A DNA stretch of 64,000 nt from Streptomyces sp. V4I8 (GCF_041261225.1 NZ_JBGCCN010000003.1:124001-188000); one strand, 5' to 3'. Counted from the first letter of the stretch, positions 9,276 through 18,071 are shown. Numbers and translations: made by a program. Notes: a model not told the origin generated them from the letters alone.

Positions 9276-10706
9276 GTGAATACCGACGAGCTGGAATGGG
9301 CCTTGATGAAGGCCGAACGCCGGGTACTGGAGATCCAGACCAAGCTGCACCGTTGGGCTGCTGATGATCCTCATCGCAGGTTCGACGATCTGTTCAACCT
9401 CGTGGCCGATCCCGCCTTCCTGTTGGTGGCGTGGGACCGTGTCCGGGGAAACAAGGGTGCCCGCACGGCCGGAGTGGATGGGAAGACCGCACGCTCCATC
9501 GAGGCCGGGCAGGGAGTCGAGATGTTTCTCGGCAGGCTGCGGACTCAGATTAGAGACCGCAGCTTCCGACCGGTTCCCGTGCGCGAGCGGATGATTCCCA
9601 AGGCGAATGGCAAGCTTCGTCGTCTTGGGATTCCGACCGTGGCGGACCGAGTGGTCCAGGCGTCCTTGAAACTGGTGCTGGAGCCGGTGTTCGAAGCGGA
9701 TTTCCTCCCGTGTTCCTATGGGTTCCGCCCGAACCGCCGGGCTCATGACGCGATCGCCGAGACTCGCTATCTCGCCAGCCACGGATATGAGTGGGTGGTG
9801 GAGGGCGACATCACGGCGTGCTTCGACGAGATCTCGCACCCGGCCCTCATGGAGCGGGTGCGGAATCGAATCGGGGACAAGCGGGTGTTGTCCTTGGTGA
9901 GGGCGTTTTTGAAGTCCGGGATCCTGTCCCGGGACGGGGCCTTCACGGACACACGCACTGGGACCCCGCAGGGCGGGATCCTGTCGCCGCTGCTGGCCAA
10001 CATCGCTCTCTCGGGTCTGGACGAGCACATCGCCCAGACCCCCGGAGGACCAGACAGCACCTCCGAGGATCGGCGCAGGAGACGGCGCCGGGGATTGCCC
10101 AACTACCGGCTGGTCCGGTATGCGGATGACTTCCTCGTGCTTGTCTTCGGGCGCCGTGAGCACGCCGAGGAATTACGCGATGAGGTCGCGGAGGCGTTGA
10201 AGCCGGTGGGCCTTCGCCTGTCGGTGGAGAAGACAAAGATCACGCACATTGACGAGGGCCTCGATTTTCTCGGATGGCGCATCCAGCGGCACCGGAAACT
10301 GGGCACTGACCGGCAGTACATCTACACCTATCCGGCACGGAAATCAGTGCGTTCCGCAACGGCCAAGGTGAAGGAACTGACTGGACGGCAGAACGTCGGC
10401 TTGTCGCTGGAGTCCTTACTCCACCGGCTGAACCCGGTGTTGCGAGGATGGTGCGCGTACTTCCGTCCCGGAGTGTCAAACGTCGCTTTCTGTTACCTCA
10501 GCCACTACACGTGGATGAGGGTGACACGATGGATCCGGCGCAAGCATCCCGGGATCACTTGGAAGCAGCTCCGCCGACGCTATTACGGCGGTGGCTGGTG
10601 GCCTGCCACGGAGGAAGGGGAACTGTTCAACCCGGCAAAGGTAAGCACGACCAGATACCGATACCGGGGAACACTCATCCCGACCCCGTGGCCCATTACG
10701 GCATGA
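9276..10706 (+). CDS. ltrA-like: Group II intron reverse transcriptase/maturase
   Basis: The 476-residue protein starts at a GTG preceded by GGGAGG. It has the RT fingers/palm with IPKANGKLRRLGIPTVADRV, SYGFRPNRRAHDAI, VVEGDITACFDEISH, TGTPQGGILSPLLANI and the catalytic RYADDFLVLV motif. A thumb and maturase X domain follows (LLHRLNPVLRGWCAYFRPG, then WMRVTRWIRRKHPG). No HNH endonuclease domain is present, because the protein ends soon after YYGGGWWPATEEGELF. Such En-minus proteins support splicing and use nascent replication-fork strands as primer. The frame is intact, so the intron may be mobile. Confidence 0.95.
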   Translation: MNTDELEWALMKAERRVLEIQTKLHRWAADDPHRRFDDLFNLVADPAFLLVAWDRVRGNKGARTAGVDGKTARSIEAGQGVEMFLGRLRTQIRDRSFRPVPVRERMIPKANGKLRRLGIPTVADRVVQASLKLVLEPVFEADFLPCSYGFRPNRRAHDAIAETRYLASHGYEWVVEGDITACFDEISHPALMERVRNRIGDKRVLSLVRAFLKSGILSRDGAFTDTRTGTPQGGILSPLLANIALSGLDEHIAQTPGGPDSTSEDRRRRRRRGLPNYRLVRYADDFLVLVFGRREHAEELRDEVAEALKPVGLRLSVEKTKITHIDEGLDFLGWRIQRHRKLGTDRQYIYTYPARKSVRSATAKVKELTGRQNVGLSLESLLHRLNPVLRGWCAYFRPGVSNVAFCYLSHYTWMRVTRWIRRKHPGITWKQLRRRYYGGGWWPATEEGELFNPAKVSTTRYRYRGTLIPTPWPITA

Positions 10707-10738
10707 GGAACTGAACACCCCGAAACGGGATTTGCGGA

Positions 10739-10835
10739 GAGCCCGGTGCCCGGAGACGGGCACGCCGGGTTCGGGAGGCGGCTCGGAGAAACCCACTGGT
10801 GGAAACACCAGCAGGGCGCCCCGAGTCGACCTCAC
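10739..10835 (+). ncRNA. Group II intron domains V and VI
   Basis: Domain V (10739-10772) is a 34-nt hairpin: GAGCCCGGTGCCCG, loop GAGA, then CGGGCACGCCGGGTTC, with the catalytic AGC triad analogue near its base. Domain VI follows: GAGGCGGCTCGG pairs with CCGAGTCGACCTC and leaves an unpaired A at 10829 as lariat branch point. Together they are the splicing core. Confidence 0.85.
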
Positions 10836-11741
10836 CGATGCCTCGCCAGGCCTTGAGCTTGTTGATCAGACGCTCGACGGTGTTCCTCTCCTTGTAAAGG
10901 GCGGCGTCGTGGCTGACGGGTCGACCGCCTGCGGAGCCCTTCTTCTTCCGGTTTGCGGCCTGGTCTTTCTTCTCCGGAATCACTGCCCTGATGCCGCGCC
11001 TGCGCAGGTGGGTCCGGTTCCCGCGGGAGGAGTAGGCCTTATCGGCGGCGACCGCTTCCGGCCGGGTGCGGGGGCGGCCGACGGGCCCGCGGACCCGTAA
11101 CTGCTTGAGCACGGGGATGAACTGCGGGCTGTCCGCGGCCTGGCCCGCTGTCAGCACGAACGCCAGCGGGCGGCACTTGCGGTCGGCGGCGAGGTGGACC
11201 TTGCTGGTCTGCCCGCCCCTGGAGCGTCCCAGGAGGGCGGCCTTCAGCCGGAGTTTTCGCCGACACCGGACGCGTCGTCGTTCCTCCCGCCCGGGATCGT
11301 TTTCAGTGTCCTGTCCGTCTTGTTCTTCGAGGCTGCCCCTTTTGACCTGGCCTTCTCCGCCTCGGTAGCAGCCTTCTCCAGGGCGGTGAGGACGTCCTGG
11401 CCCAGGTGCATCCCGGCTGCGTCGTGGTGAGCGCGCGCGGTGGTGGAGTCGATGCTGACCAGGGACAGATCGATCTCACCCCGCTTCGCGGCTTCCGCGA
11501 TCAGGCCCTCCAGCAGGGCCTCGAAGACGCCGGCGTCACGCCATTGCCGGAAGCGGTTGTGGACGGTTGACCAGGCACCGAACTCCTGCGGCATCTCCCG
11601 CCACTGCCCGCCGGTCCTGAACCGCCAGATCACCCCCTCGAACTGCTGCCGCAGCCGCTCGGGGTACGGACCGTACTCGCCGATCGGCAGGTACGGCTCG
11701 ACGAACTCCCATTCCTCATCCGTCAGTTGCACTCGCGTCAC
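10836..11741 (-). pseudogene. IS5-family transposase, N-terminal part (two frames)
   Basis: The first frame (11244-11741) starts MTRVQLTDEEWEFVEPYLPI and holds SLVSIDSTTARAHHDAAGMH (first catalytic Asp). It stops at ASGVGENSG. The second frame, one base back, continues KLRLKAALLGRSRGGQTSKV, then AVAADKAYSSRGNRTHLRRR (second Asp) and NTVERLINKLKAWRGI (Glu region). The switch lies at CGAAAAC, as in the programmed -1 frameshift of this IS5 subgroup. The gene is then cut by the intron, so no full transposase is made. Confidence 0.85.
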
Positions 11742-11818
11742 ACAAAAAGGTCTACCGATCCAGACCCCGTTACGAAGGCGAATCCCCCAGATTGATCACG
11801 ACCCGATACGCGCCCTAG

Positions 11819-12531
11819 ATGCCCTCCTGCGGATTGAGCTCAGGAGCGTACGACGGCAACTGGAACGCCGTCAGCCACTCCTCGTTCTCCACGAAGAACA
11901 GCGCGAGCTCGTCGACCAGATGGACGTTGAGATTTGTCCCAGACCCAGACCACGGGGGCCTGGAGCTGGTTGTGCGCTACGACGATCAGGTCGCGGTAGT
12001 CCTGCCAGGTGAAGCTCTTCGCCTCGCCCTTGCGTCCCCGGTACACGTGCAACCGGTAGACCAGACGCGATCGTTCGCCGCTCTTGTAGCAGACCAGTCC
12101 CGCAACGGAAACCCGTCCCCGGTTCGAGCCACGCACCCGCACCTGCGGTGTCTGTCCGCGCGGCGCCCACGTATGTCCCTTCGGCGGCCTCGGTCCCTGC
12201 CCGGCCTCGTCCTCGAAGCAGATGTAGGCGTCCCGGGCCGCCGCGGTGGCTTTACCGTCTCCCACACCTCGCTCCGCCACCGCTCGACACTCGCGTCGTC
12301 CCGTTCCAGTGCCCGCCGGGCCGGCACCTGCGGGGACCAGCCATGCCGCCGCATCAGCTTCCACACCCCCTGCACCGTGTACTCCACCAGGAACAGCCGG
12401 ATGACCAGAGCCCGGATCCGTACCAGCGTCCAGCCCTGCTCCTCGTCCCACCCGTGCGCCAGCATCCCGCCCCCCAACTCCCGTACGAGACACTCCCATT
12501 GCGCAGGGCCCAACAGCTCCACGCCCATCGG
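11819..12531 (-). pseudogene. IS630-family transposase, middle piece (host of nest 1)
   Basis: Starting at the IS110 border it reads GPMGVELLGPAQWECLVREL, LAHGWDEEQGWTLVRI and WKLMRRHGWSPQVPARRALE. After a frameshift near 12260 it continues DAYICFEDEAGQGPRPPKGH (first catalytic Asp region). A one-base A insertion near 11935 shifts the frame again (WVWDN, then LNVHLVDELALFFV). It ends at the IS5 border with YAPELNPQEGI. The gene had therefore decayed even apart from the two insertions. Confidence 0.85.
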
Positions 12532-12536
12532 CCCCC

Positions 12537-12795
12537 GTTATGTTTTCCGCGGTCCTGCAAGAGGGCCGCTGGCCTCCGGGCCCGGCATGGCTGTTCCCCC
12601 CTGTCGAAGGGATGACCTGGGGGGTGGTGCCACCGGGCCCGAGAGGCGCCGTTGGAGACGCTGATGAGAGGCCCGACTACCGCTTGGCCGAGCGCAATGC
12701 CCGGTCTTACGCAGGCGGCAGGTCTGCATAACGTGGATGCGCGCACGACGCCAACGCCCCGGCCAGCACCGCACAACCTCGTTCGGGAGGACGGC
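12537..12795 (+). ncRNA. IS110 long non-coding left end; candidate bridge (guide) RNA
   Basis: IS110-group elements carry their guide RNA in the long non-coding end before the transposase gene. This 260-bp stretch is the only non-coding part of the element large enough to hold it. I have not folded it or matched its loops to donor and target, so the call rests on position and family knowledge only. Confidence 0.4.
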
Positions 12796-13998
12796 TTGAA
12801 CGACAGCGACGAGATAGGCGTCTTCCTCGGCCTGGATGTCGGCAAAAGCGCCCACCACGGCCACGGCCTCACCCCGGTCGGCAAGAAGGTCTTCGACAAA
12901 CAACTGCCCAACACCGAACCGAAGTTGCCAGACGTCTTCGACAGGCTGAAGACCAAGTTCGGCACCGTCCTGGTGATCGTGGACCAGCCGGCCTCCATCG
13001 GCGCTCTGCCTCTGTCCGTCGCCCGGGACACCGGCTGCAAGGTCGCCTACCTGCCCGGCCTGGCGATGCGGCGGATCGCCGACCTCTACCCCGGCGAGGC
13101 GAAAACCGACGCGAAGGACGCCGCGGTGATCGCGGACGCGGCCCGCACCATGCCCCACACCCTGCGCTCGCTGGAGCTGACCGACGAGATCACCGCCGAG
13201 CTGACCGTGCTCGTCGGCTTCGACCAGGACCTGGCGGCCGAGGCCACCCGCACCTCCAACCAGATCCGCGGCCTGCTCACCCAGTTCCACCCGTCGCTGG
13301 AACGCGTCCTCGGCCCGCGTCTGGACCACCAGGCCGTCACCTGGCTGCTGGAACGCTACGGATCCCCGGCCGCGCTGCGAAAGGCCGGACGCCGCAGACT
13401 GGTCGAGGTGATCCGCCCCAAGGCCCCGCGCATGGCGACACGGCTGATCGACGATGTCTTCGACGCGCTCGACGAACAGACCGTCGTCGTTCCGGGAACC
13501 GGCACGCTCGACATCGTGATCCCCTCGCTGGCCCGCTCGCTCGGCGCCGTCCACGAACAACGCCGGGCGACAGAAGCCCAGATCAGCACCCTGCTGGAGG
13601 ACCACCCTCTTTCGAAGGTCCTGACGTCGCTGCCCGGCGTCGGCGTCAGGACCGCCGCCACGCTGCTGGTCACCGTCGACGACGGCACCAGCTTCCCCAC
13701 CGCCGCCCACCTCGCCTCCTACGCAGGCCTCGCCCCGACCACGAAGTCATCGGGCACCTCCATCCACGGCGAACACGCACCCAGAGGCGGCAACCGGCAG
13801 CTCAAACGCGCAATGTTCCTGTCCGCGTTCGCCGCCCTGCACGACCCCGCCTCCCGCACCTACTACAACCGCTGCCGAGCCCGCGGAAAGACCCACACAC
13901 AAGCCCTCCTCCGGCTCGCCCGACAACGCATCAATGTGCTGTTCGCAATGCTCCGCGACGGCACCTTCTACGAACCCAGAACCCCACGCCTCGCTTGA
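12796..13998 (+). CDS. IS110-family transposase (RuvC-like DEDD recombinase)
   Basis: I chose the TTG at 12796 because GGGAGGA lies 5 bases upstream and translation then begins LNDSDEIGVFLGLDVGKSAH, the normal N-terminus. The RuvC-like half has FLGLDVGKSAHHGHG, ivVDQPASIGALPLSVARD and KTDAKDAAVIADAARTM (acidic DEDD residues). The C-terminal Tnp20 half has LTSLPGVGVRTAATLLVTVD and YAGLAPTTKSSGTSIHG with the catalytic Ser candidate. The 400-residue length is full. It is likely able to recombine. Confidence 0.9.
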   Translation: MNDSDEIGVFLGLDVGKSAHHGHGLTPVGKKVFDKQLPNTEPKLPDVFDRLKTKFGTVLVIVDQPASIGALPLSVARDTGCKVAYLPGLAMRRIADLYPGEAKTDAKDAAVIADAARTMPHTLRSLELTDEITAELTVLVGFDQDLAAEATRTSNQIRGLLTQFHPSLERVLGPRLDHQAVTWLLERYGSPAALRKAGRRRLVEVIRPKAPRMATRLIDDVFDALDEQTVVVPGTGTLDIVIPSLARSLGAVHEQRRATEAQISTLLEDHPLSKVLTSLPGVGVRTAATLLVTVDDGTSFPTAAHLASYAGLAPTTKSSGTSIHGEHAPRGGNRQLKRAMFLSAFAALHDPASRTYYNRCRARGKTHTQALLRLARQRINVLFAMLRDGTFYEPRTPRLA

Positions 13999-14022
13999 CC
14001 AAAGACATAGAGGCACCCCCCC

Positions 14023-14218
14023 TCGACCGCAGCGCCTTGGCCCCGCCCTCGCGCCACGTCCTGCGCCACTTCTCCACCTGGCGCTCCCCGATACGAAACT
14101 CACGCGCGATGTCCCTGGTCTTCTCCCCACGCGCGAACCGCTCCGCGGCCTCCAGCCTCACCTGTTCACGAGCCGCCTGCTTCCCCGGCGTCAGCCCGCC
14201 TCCCTGCGCATACCTCAT
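14023..14218 (-). pseudogene. IS630-family transposase, N-terminal piece (host of nest 1)
   Basis: The frame begins MRYAQGGGLTPGKQAAREQV and continues with a helix-turn-helix (AERFARGEKTRDIAREFRIG, then VEKWRRTWREGGAKALRSRG). It ends exactly where the IS110 begins. Its continuation is at 12531. The ATG at 14236 is an alternative start. Confidence 0.85.
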
Positions 14219-14975
14219 CCCTCCGGCATACCGCAACGATCACGAAACGTCAGATCCCCACCCGCCACTGCGAGTTCAACCGCAGTAACCGCGATCATGT
14301 GGAGGGCGTTGTTGATCGCCCGGTTGCCGCCTCGGTTGAGCCGGACCCTGACCTTGTTCGAGGACCAGACGGGAATCGGTGCGGTGCCGTTGAAGTGGGC
14401 GAATGCGTCCTTTGACTTGAAACGGGCGGCGCCCGCGGTCTCGCCGAGGATCGCGGCGGCGCCGATCACTCCGCATCCGGGGACCTCCAGTAACGTCGGC
14501 GTGGACCCCGGGGCGTAGTCCTTAGGCTCGAACGCCTTACGCGGCGTGGGCTTGCCCGACCACATCTGAACCTTCGCGGGCTTGAACACGGGGCGCCCGT
14601 CGGCAGGCTTGACGATCTGCCCGGACAGTTCCCGCGCACGCTTGTGGAACCCGTCGCGCGCTTCCTGGTGTGCGTCATCCGGCACGGTGTGCAGCGTGAA
14701 CCGGGCGCGCCCGTCCGCCGACTCGATGTTCAGTCGCGCGTCCCCACCCGTGACGTAAGCGCGACCGTGCGCCCCCACACTGACCAGGGGACGGACGTTG
14801 TCCGAGGTGCCTTCCGGGCACGTGTCCGGAGTCTGCGCGTGGCCCGACTCGCCGTTCAGGAAGTCGGCGCGGGTGTCCGCCGCGAGCCGCGACAGATGAT
14901 CATCGGAGGCAACACGCCCGTTCACGTCGACGACCTTCCAGCGCTCGGGCAGCGCGAGCTGGGAGCCGCCCGGAT
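14215..14975 (-). pseudogene. Chimeric frame: unknown N-terminal part joined to IS110 C-terminal remnant
   Basis: The last ~75 residues (LLEVPGCGVIGAAAILGETA, HFNGTAPIPVWSSNKVRVRL, NRGGNRAINNALHMIAVT) are the C-terminus of an IS110 transposase different from the two complete ones. The first ~130 residues (LPERWKVVDVNGRVASDDHL and ARFTLHTVPDDAHQEARDGF) match nothing I recognise. The joint lies near PGSTPTLLEV. The frame may be open by chance after a recombination. It is flanked by the MITE and the IS630 relic. Confidence 0.55.
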
Positions 14976-15136
14976 GGCATTGTCAAGTTTGACGAGGCGT
15001 CAGATGATCAAGAAGGAATATCGCGATTCAATGCCGCCTGTGACTTCTCGATTCGGCGCTTCAGTCGTGGATTCGAAGGCGAAAATTACGGATCACCTTC
15101 TTGATCATCTGATGCCCCGTCAAACTTGACAGTGCC
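14976..15136. mobile_element. MITE-like 161-bp element with 40-bp inverted repeats (IS6-type ends)
   Basis: The left arm reads GGCATTGTCAAGTTTGACGA and continues GGCGTCAGATGATCAAGAAG. The right arm is its complement with about three changes in 40 bases. The tips (GGCAYTGTCAAGTT) resemble the ends of the IS6-type element at 45428 and 61112. The 80-bp core codes for nothing. It sits at the broken 3' end of the SDR gene. No 8-bp duplication is visible. Confidence 0.75.
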
Positions 15137-15882
15137 CGCGCATGCCTTGCAGTCCGCGGAGCCAGCTCTGAGCGTAGACGTGTGGGGAACGGCGTTCGAT
15201 GCCGGCGACGATCCGCTCGACGGCGGGGCGCAGGGGGTAGGCGCGGTTGGACGGCCAGGGAAGGCGCCGGCAGTTCACGCAAGACGTCGTCCTCGTCCGC
15301 GCCGCGCACCATATCGGTATCGGTCCAACTCAGGTACGCCACGCCAACGGTGACGCCCTGGTGGCCGACTTCGGCGCGCAGACAGTGGGCGAACGCCTCG
15401 ACGCCCGACTTCGAGGCGCAGTAGGCCGCCATCATGGGGGTGGGGGTCATGGCAGCCAGGGAGGCGATCTGCAGGAGATAGCCCTGACTGTCGAGCAGGG
15501 CGGGCAGGAAGGCGCGGGCGGTATTGGCACTGCCCAGCAGGTTGACCTCCAACACCCGGTTGAAGGAGCGGGCGTCACAGTCCAGGAACGGACCGCCCAG
15601 AGCCACGCCGGCGTTGGCGACGACGACGCTCCCGAAGTGCTCCACGACCTTGCCCGCGACCTCTGTCATGGCCTCGGCATCGGTGACATCGGCGTACCAG
15701 CAAGCGGAATCGGTGGGCAGCCCTCGCGCCACCTGCTGCGACGCCTCCGGCTCCAGGCCGACCAGCGCGATCCGCGCCCCATGCGCCGCGAGCTCGCGCG
15801 CCAGCTGCCGGCCGACACCGCGCGCCGCACCCGTCACCACGACGACCTGATCCTGAAGATCCTCGCCTTTCCCATAACCCAT
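15137..15882 (-). pseudogene. Short-chain dehydrogenase/reductase, frameshifted and truncated by the MITE
   Basis: The N-terminal 200 residues are a good classical SDR: VVVVTGAARGVGRQLAREL (nucleotide binding), VVANAGVALGG (NAG motif), catalytic Ser region LLQIASLAAM and YCASK with the Tyr and Lys. A one-base shift near 15265 changes the frame; the next frame carries on with PWPSNRAYPLRPAVERIVAG and SWLRGLQGMRG. The gene is then cut by the MITE at 15136. AAAGGAAG precedes the ATG. The substrate is unknown. Confidence 0.75.
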
Positions 15883-16527
15883 CTTCCTTTCCCTTTGGTA
15901 TCGGATCTCTAATACGGCGAATGAACAGCACTTTGCTCGAAGATCGGAAGCCTCACGTCGTTACTCCGCGCGGATAATTCCCCCAACCCTTTCTGTGCAT
16001 CACTGCCCTCTTGACAGAAAGGTCCCCGAAGAGGAGGAGATACCCCCGGTAACGGCGGCATCGACATCAGAAGAACACATACCGCCCGGGATGTCACACG
16101 TAATCGAAAAGAACCTTTGTTACGCGCCAGTAGGCGTGACGTTGATCATGTCAATAACCGCATAAATCAAGGAGGCAGGCGCGCGGAATTCATGTCAGCG
16201 ATGATAAAAGACGTGACTTTGCGACCCTTGCTCGCGGCAGCCGACCCTGCATGCCTGCACCGCAAAGTGACGCCGACCACGAGCGCTGCACACGCCCTCG
16301 ACGGCGAGGTTCGGAGCTCGTCCTGCGGGCCGCACTCCTCCCGCCCATCCGCCAACCGGGCGGAGATCGTTCCGTTTCTATAGATGCGCCGTCATATAAC
16401 TGTAGGTACTCATTCCTTCTTCATGTCATATGAATTACGGATGGCATCCACGGTTCCCGCGGGACGACAGCGCCACGCGGCGGATGCAGTGACTCCACCT
16501 TCCGGTTCAAAGAGAGTGAGAAGACGA
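15883..16527. other. Intergenic, divergent promoters expected
   Basis: This 640-bp gap separates the divergent SDR pseudogene and the pectate-lyase-like gene. It is noticeably richer in A/T than its surroundings, as for a promoter region. I see no gene, RNA or IS motif in it. Confidence 0.4.
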
Positions 16528-17832
16528 ATGAATCGACAGCTTGGCCGATTATTCGCTGCCATGCTGATGGCCTGCGGCATTGCGGGGGCAGTCGGCATCC
16601 CGCAAGCGACGGCGGCCGAACTGCCCGCAACGAGCTCGGTCGATGTGCAGGCGGCCCAGCCCCAGCACCTCGTCAAGGTGCGCAAGAAGGTGGCCGCTTC
16701 CACGGTGGAAGTCGCCAACGTCCGGGATTTCGGTGCCGTCGGTGACGGCACAACCGATGACACCGCGGCCTTCCAGCAAGCCATCGCGGAGTCGGCGATG
16801 ATGAAGATCCCGGTCTACGTCCCGATGGGCACATACAAGATCACCGACACCCTCACGCTGACGAAGCAGGTGATGACCGGGGACGCCCACGCCAGCTACA
16901 CCGCCGACTATCAAACGCTCCCCACCATCGTGCCGGCGGATCCCGCTGACTGGGCGATCCGCCTCAAGGACGGCGGCGCGATCAGCGGCCTGAACTTTCA
17001 GCACCCCACAGACCAAGTTACGGCGAAGCAGTTCGCCACGACCGTCGTCCTCGACGGCATCGGAAACCGCGTCAGCAACGTGAAGATCTCCTTCCCGTGG
17101 GCGGGAATCGAGTCCATTGGTGAGAACACCGGACGGGCGGTCATCCAGGATGTGTTCATTTCGGCGCCCGCCAGGCTGGGTATGCGAATCGACACCGGCT
17201 GGGACGCTACGAGGATTTCGAACGTGGAAGTCTGGACACCCCCCAACGTGTACCAGGGAGCCTTCTGGAAAAGTGGCATCGGCATCCAGCTGGGCCACCT
17301 CGACGCGTTTCACATGAACAACACCTTCGTCTTCGGCGCGAACGTCGGCGTTCTCCTGCAAGGGACCGACAAGGGTGCCACCTGGGGCACGATCGACGGC
17401 CTCACCACCGACTTCTGCAACGTCGGCGTACTGAGCGCGGACAAGACACTCGTGACCCTCACCAACACCACCCACTACAGTCACGTCCACGCCCTCGCAA
17501 TCACCGGGAACGAAAGCCGGATCAACGTGGCCGGCGGCCACTTCCGCGCCAACGGCAACGCGTCGGTCTACATCCACGGCGGCTACTACGTGACGATCGC
17601 CAGCTCCGAAATGGAAGGGCGCGCCGGACCCGCACTCCTCGTCGACGGCGGCGCCAAGGTCACCATCACGGGCAACGACATCAGCGCCAACTCTCTCGGT
17701 GTGAGATTCTACGGAAACGGCGTAATCAACTTCTCGAACAACACCGTTGTCGCCGACACACACAGCGCCGCATACGCGAGCCTCGCCACCAACCCGTTCA
17801 ACCAGATCAACGGGAACATTATTTATCCCTGA
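16528..17832 (+). CDS. Secreted pectate-lyase-like right-handed beta-helix protein
   Basis: The ATG at 16528 gives a typical signal peptide (MNRQLGRLFAAMLMACGIAG, cut near ATAAE) and is preferred over upstream in-frame starts. After ~45 residues comes NVRDFGAVGDGTTDDTAAFQ, the entry motif of the pectate_lyase_3 family seen in phage tailspikes and polysaccharide lyases. Parallel beta-helix coils follow, rich in N/G/V turns (IASSEMEGRAGPALLVDGGA, VTITGNDISANSLGVRFYGN). The 434-residue chain is intact. It probably binds or cleaves an extracellular polysaccharide, but the motif does not fix the substrate. Confidence 0.75.
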   Translation: MNRQLGRLFAAMLMACGIAGAVGIPQATAAELPATSSVDVQAAQPQHLVKVRKKVAASTVEVANVRDFGAVGDGTTDDTAAFQQAIAESAMMKIPVYVPMGTYKITDTLTLTKQVMTGDAHASYTADYQTLPTIVPADPADWAIRLKDGGAISGLNFQHPTDQVTAKQFATTVVLDGIGNRVSNVKISFPWAGIESIGENTGRAVIQDVFISAPARLGMRIDTGWDATRISNVEVWTPPNVYQGAFWKSGIGIQLGHLDAFHMNNTFVFGANVGVLLQGTDKGATWGTIDGLTTDFCNVGVLSADKTLVTLTNTTHYSHVHALAITGNESRINVAGGHFRANGNASVYIHGGYYVTIASSEMEGRAGPALLVDGGAKVTITGNDISANSLGVRFYGNGVINFSNNTVVADTHSAAYASLATNPFNQINGNIIYP

Positions 17833-18044
17833 TGAGGGTCACGGAGTTCTTTCAAGAGTCGGTCGGTCTTTGGGGAGTTGATCGCTGACTGCGGGATTGG
17901 TCCCCCGGTGTACTTGCAACGTACGGGCTTCCGGGGGGACCGAGGCGTTTCCGGCCAGGCCCGGAGAAATCGTCGCCTGCGCGCTCCCCGCACCACTCTG
18001 TCGCTGAGACCCACGATCAATACCTGCCGGCCCCCAAGACCCAG

Positions 18045-18065
18045 CACGGTACCACTGGTACCGTG
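18045..18065. promoter_or_regulatory. Perfect palindrome, likely operator of the toxin-antitoxin pair
   Basis: CACGGTACC - ACT - GGTACCGTG has 9-bp perfect arms and ends 6 bases before the antitoxin ATG. Ribbon-helix-helix antitoxins usually repress their own operon at such sites. The position over the start region would block transcription or initiation. Confidence 0.65.
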
Positions 18066-18071
18066 GGTGCC

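Larger units (their letters stand above)
8674..10835 (+). mobile_element. Group II intron, full length, antisense in the IS5 transposase gene
   Basis: The 2,162-bp intron starts GTGCGCC and ends CTCAC, matching the GUGYG...AY rule. About 600 bp of structured, non-coding domain I-III sequence precedes a maturase gene in domain IV. A canonical domain V (10739-10772) and a domain VI helix with a candidate branch-point A at 10829 (seventh base from the 3' end) follow. The borders are fixed because exact removal restores the IS5 frame (GGC ATC GCC ACC CGA TAC GAC on the minus strand). The intron lies on the strand opposite the transposase, so it cannot be spliced from the transposase mRNA. Confidence 0.9.
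8557..11814 (-). mobile_element. IS5-family element inserted in IS630, with a group II intron inside
   Basis: Its ends are inverted repeats GGCGCGTATCGAGTCGTGAT (left) and the complement of GGCGCGTATCGGGTCGTGAT (right), with one mismatch over about 22 bp. CTAG is duplicated on both sides (8553-8556 and 11815-11818), the usual duplication for this IS5 subgroup. Without the intron (8674-10835) the IS is about 1.1 kb, which is normal. The transposase is on the minus strand. Confidence 0.9.
12532..14022 (+). mobile_element. IS110-family element inserted in the IS630 transposase gene
   Basis: The borders are set by host-gene continuity. On the minus strand the IS630 frame reads ALRSRG up to 14023 and GPMGVELL from 12531, joining as one sequence through a run of C bases. 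The exact junction within that C-run (12532-12536 and 14016-14022) cannot be fixed. No inverted repeat or target duplication is seen, as expected for IS110. About 260 bp precede the transposase start. Confidence 0.8.

Noticed and set aside
12538..13710. Long open frame antisense to the IS110 transposase
   Set aside because: It mirrors the codon structure of the IS110 gene and has no domain of its own; typical GC-rich shadow.
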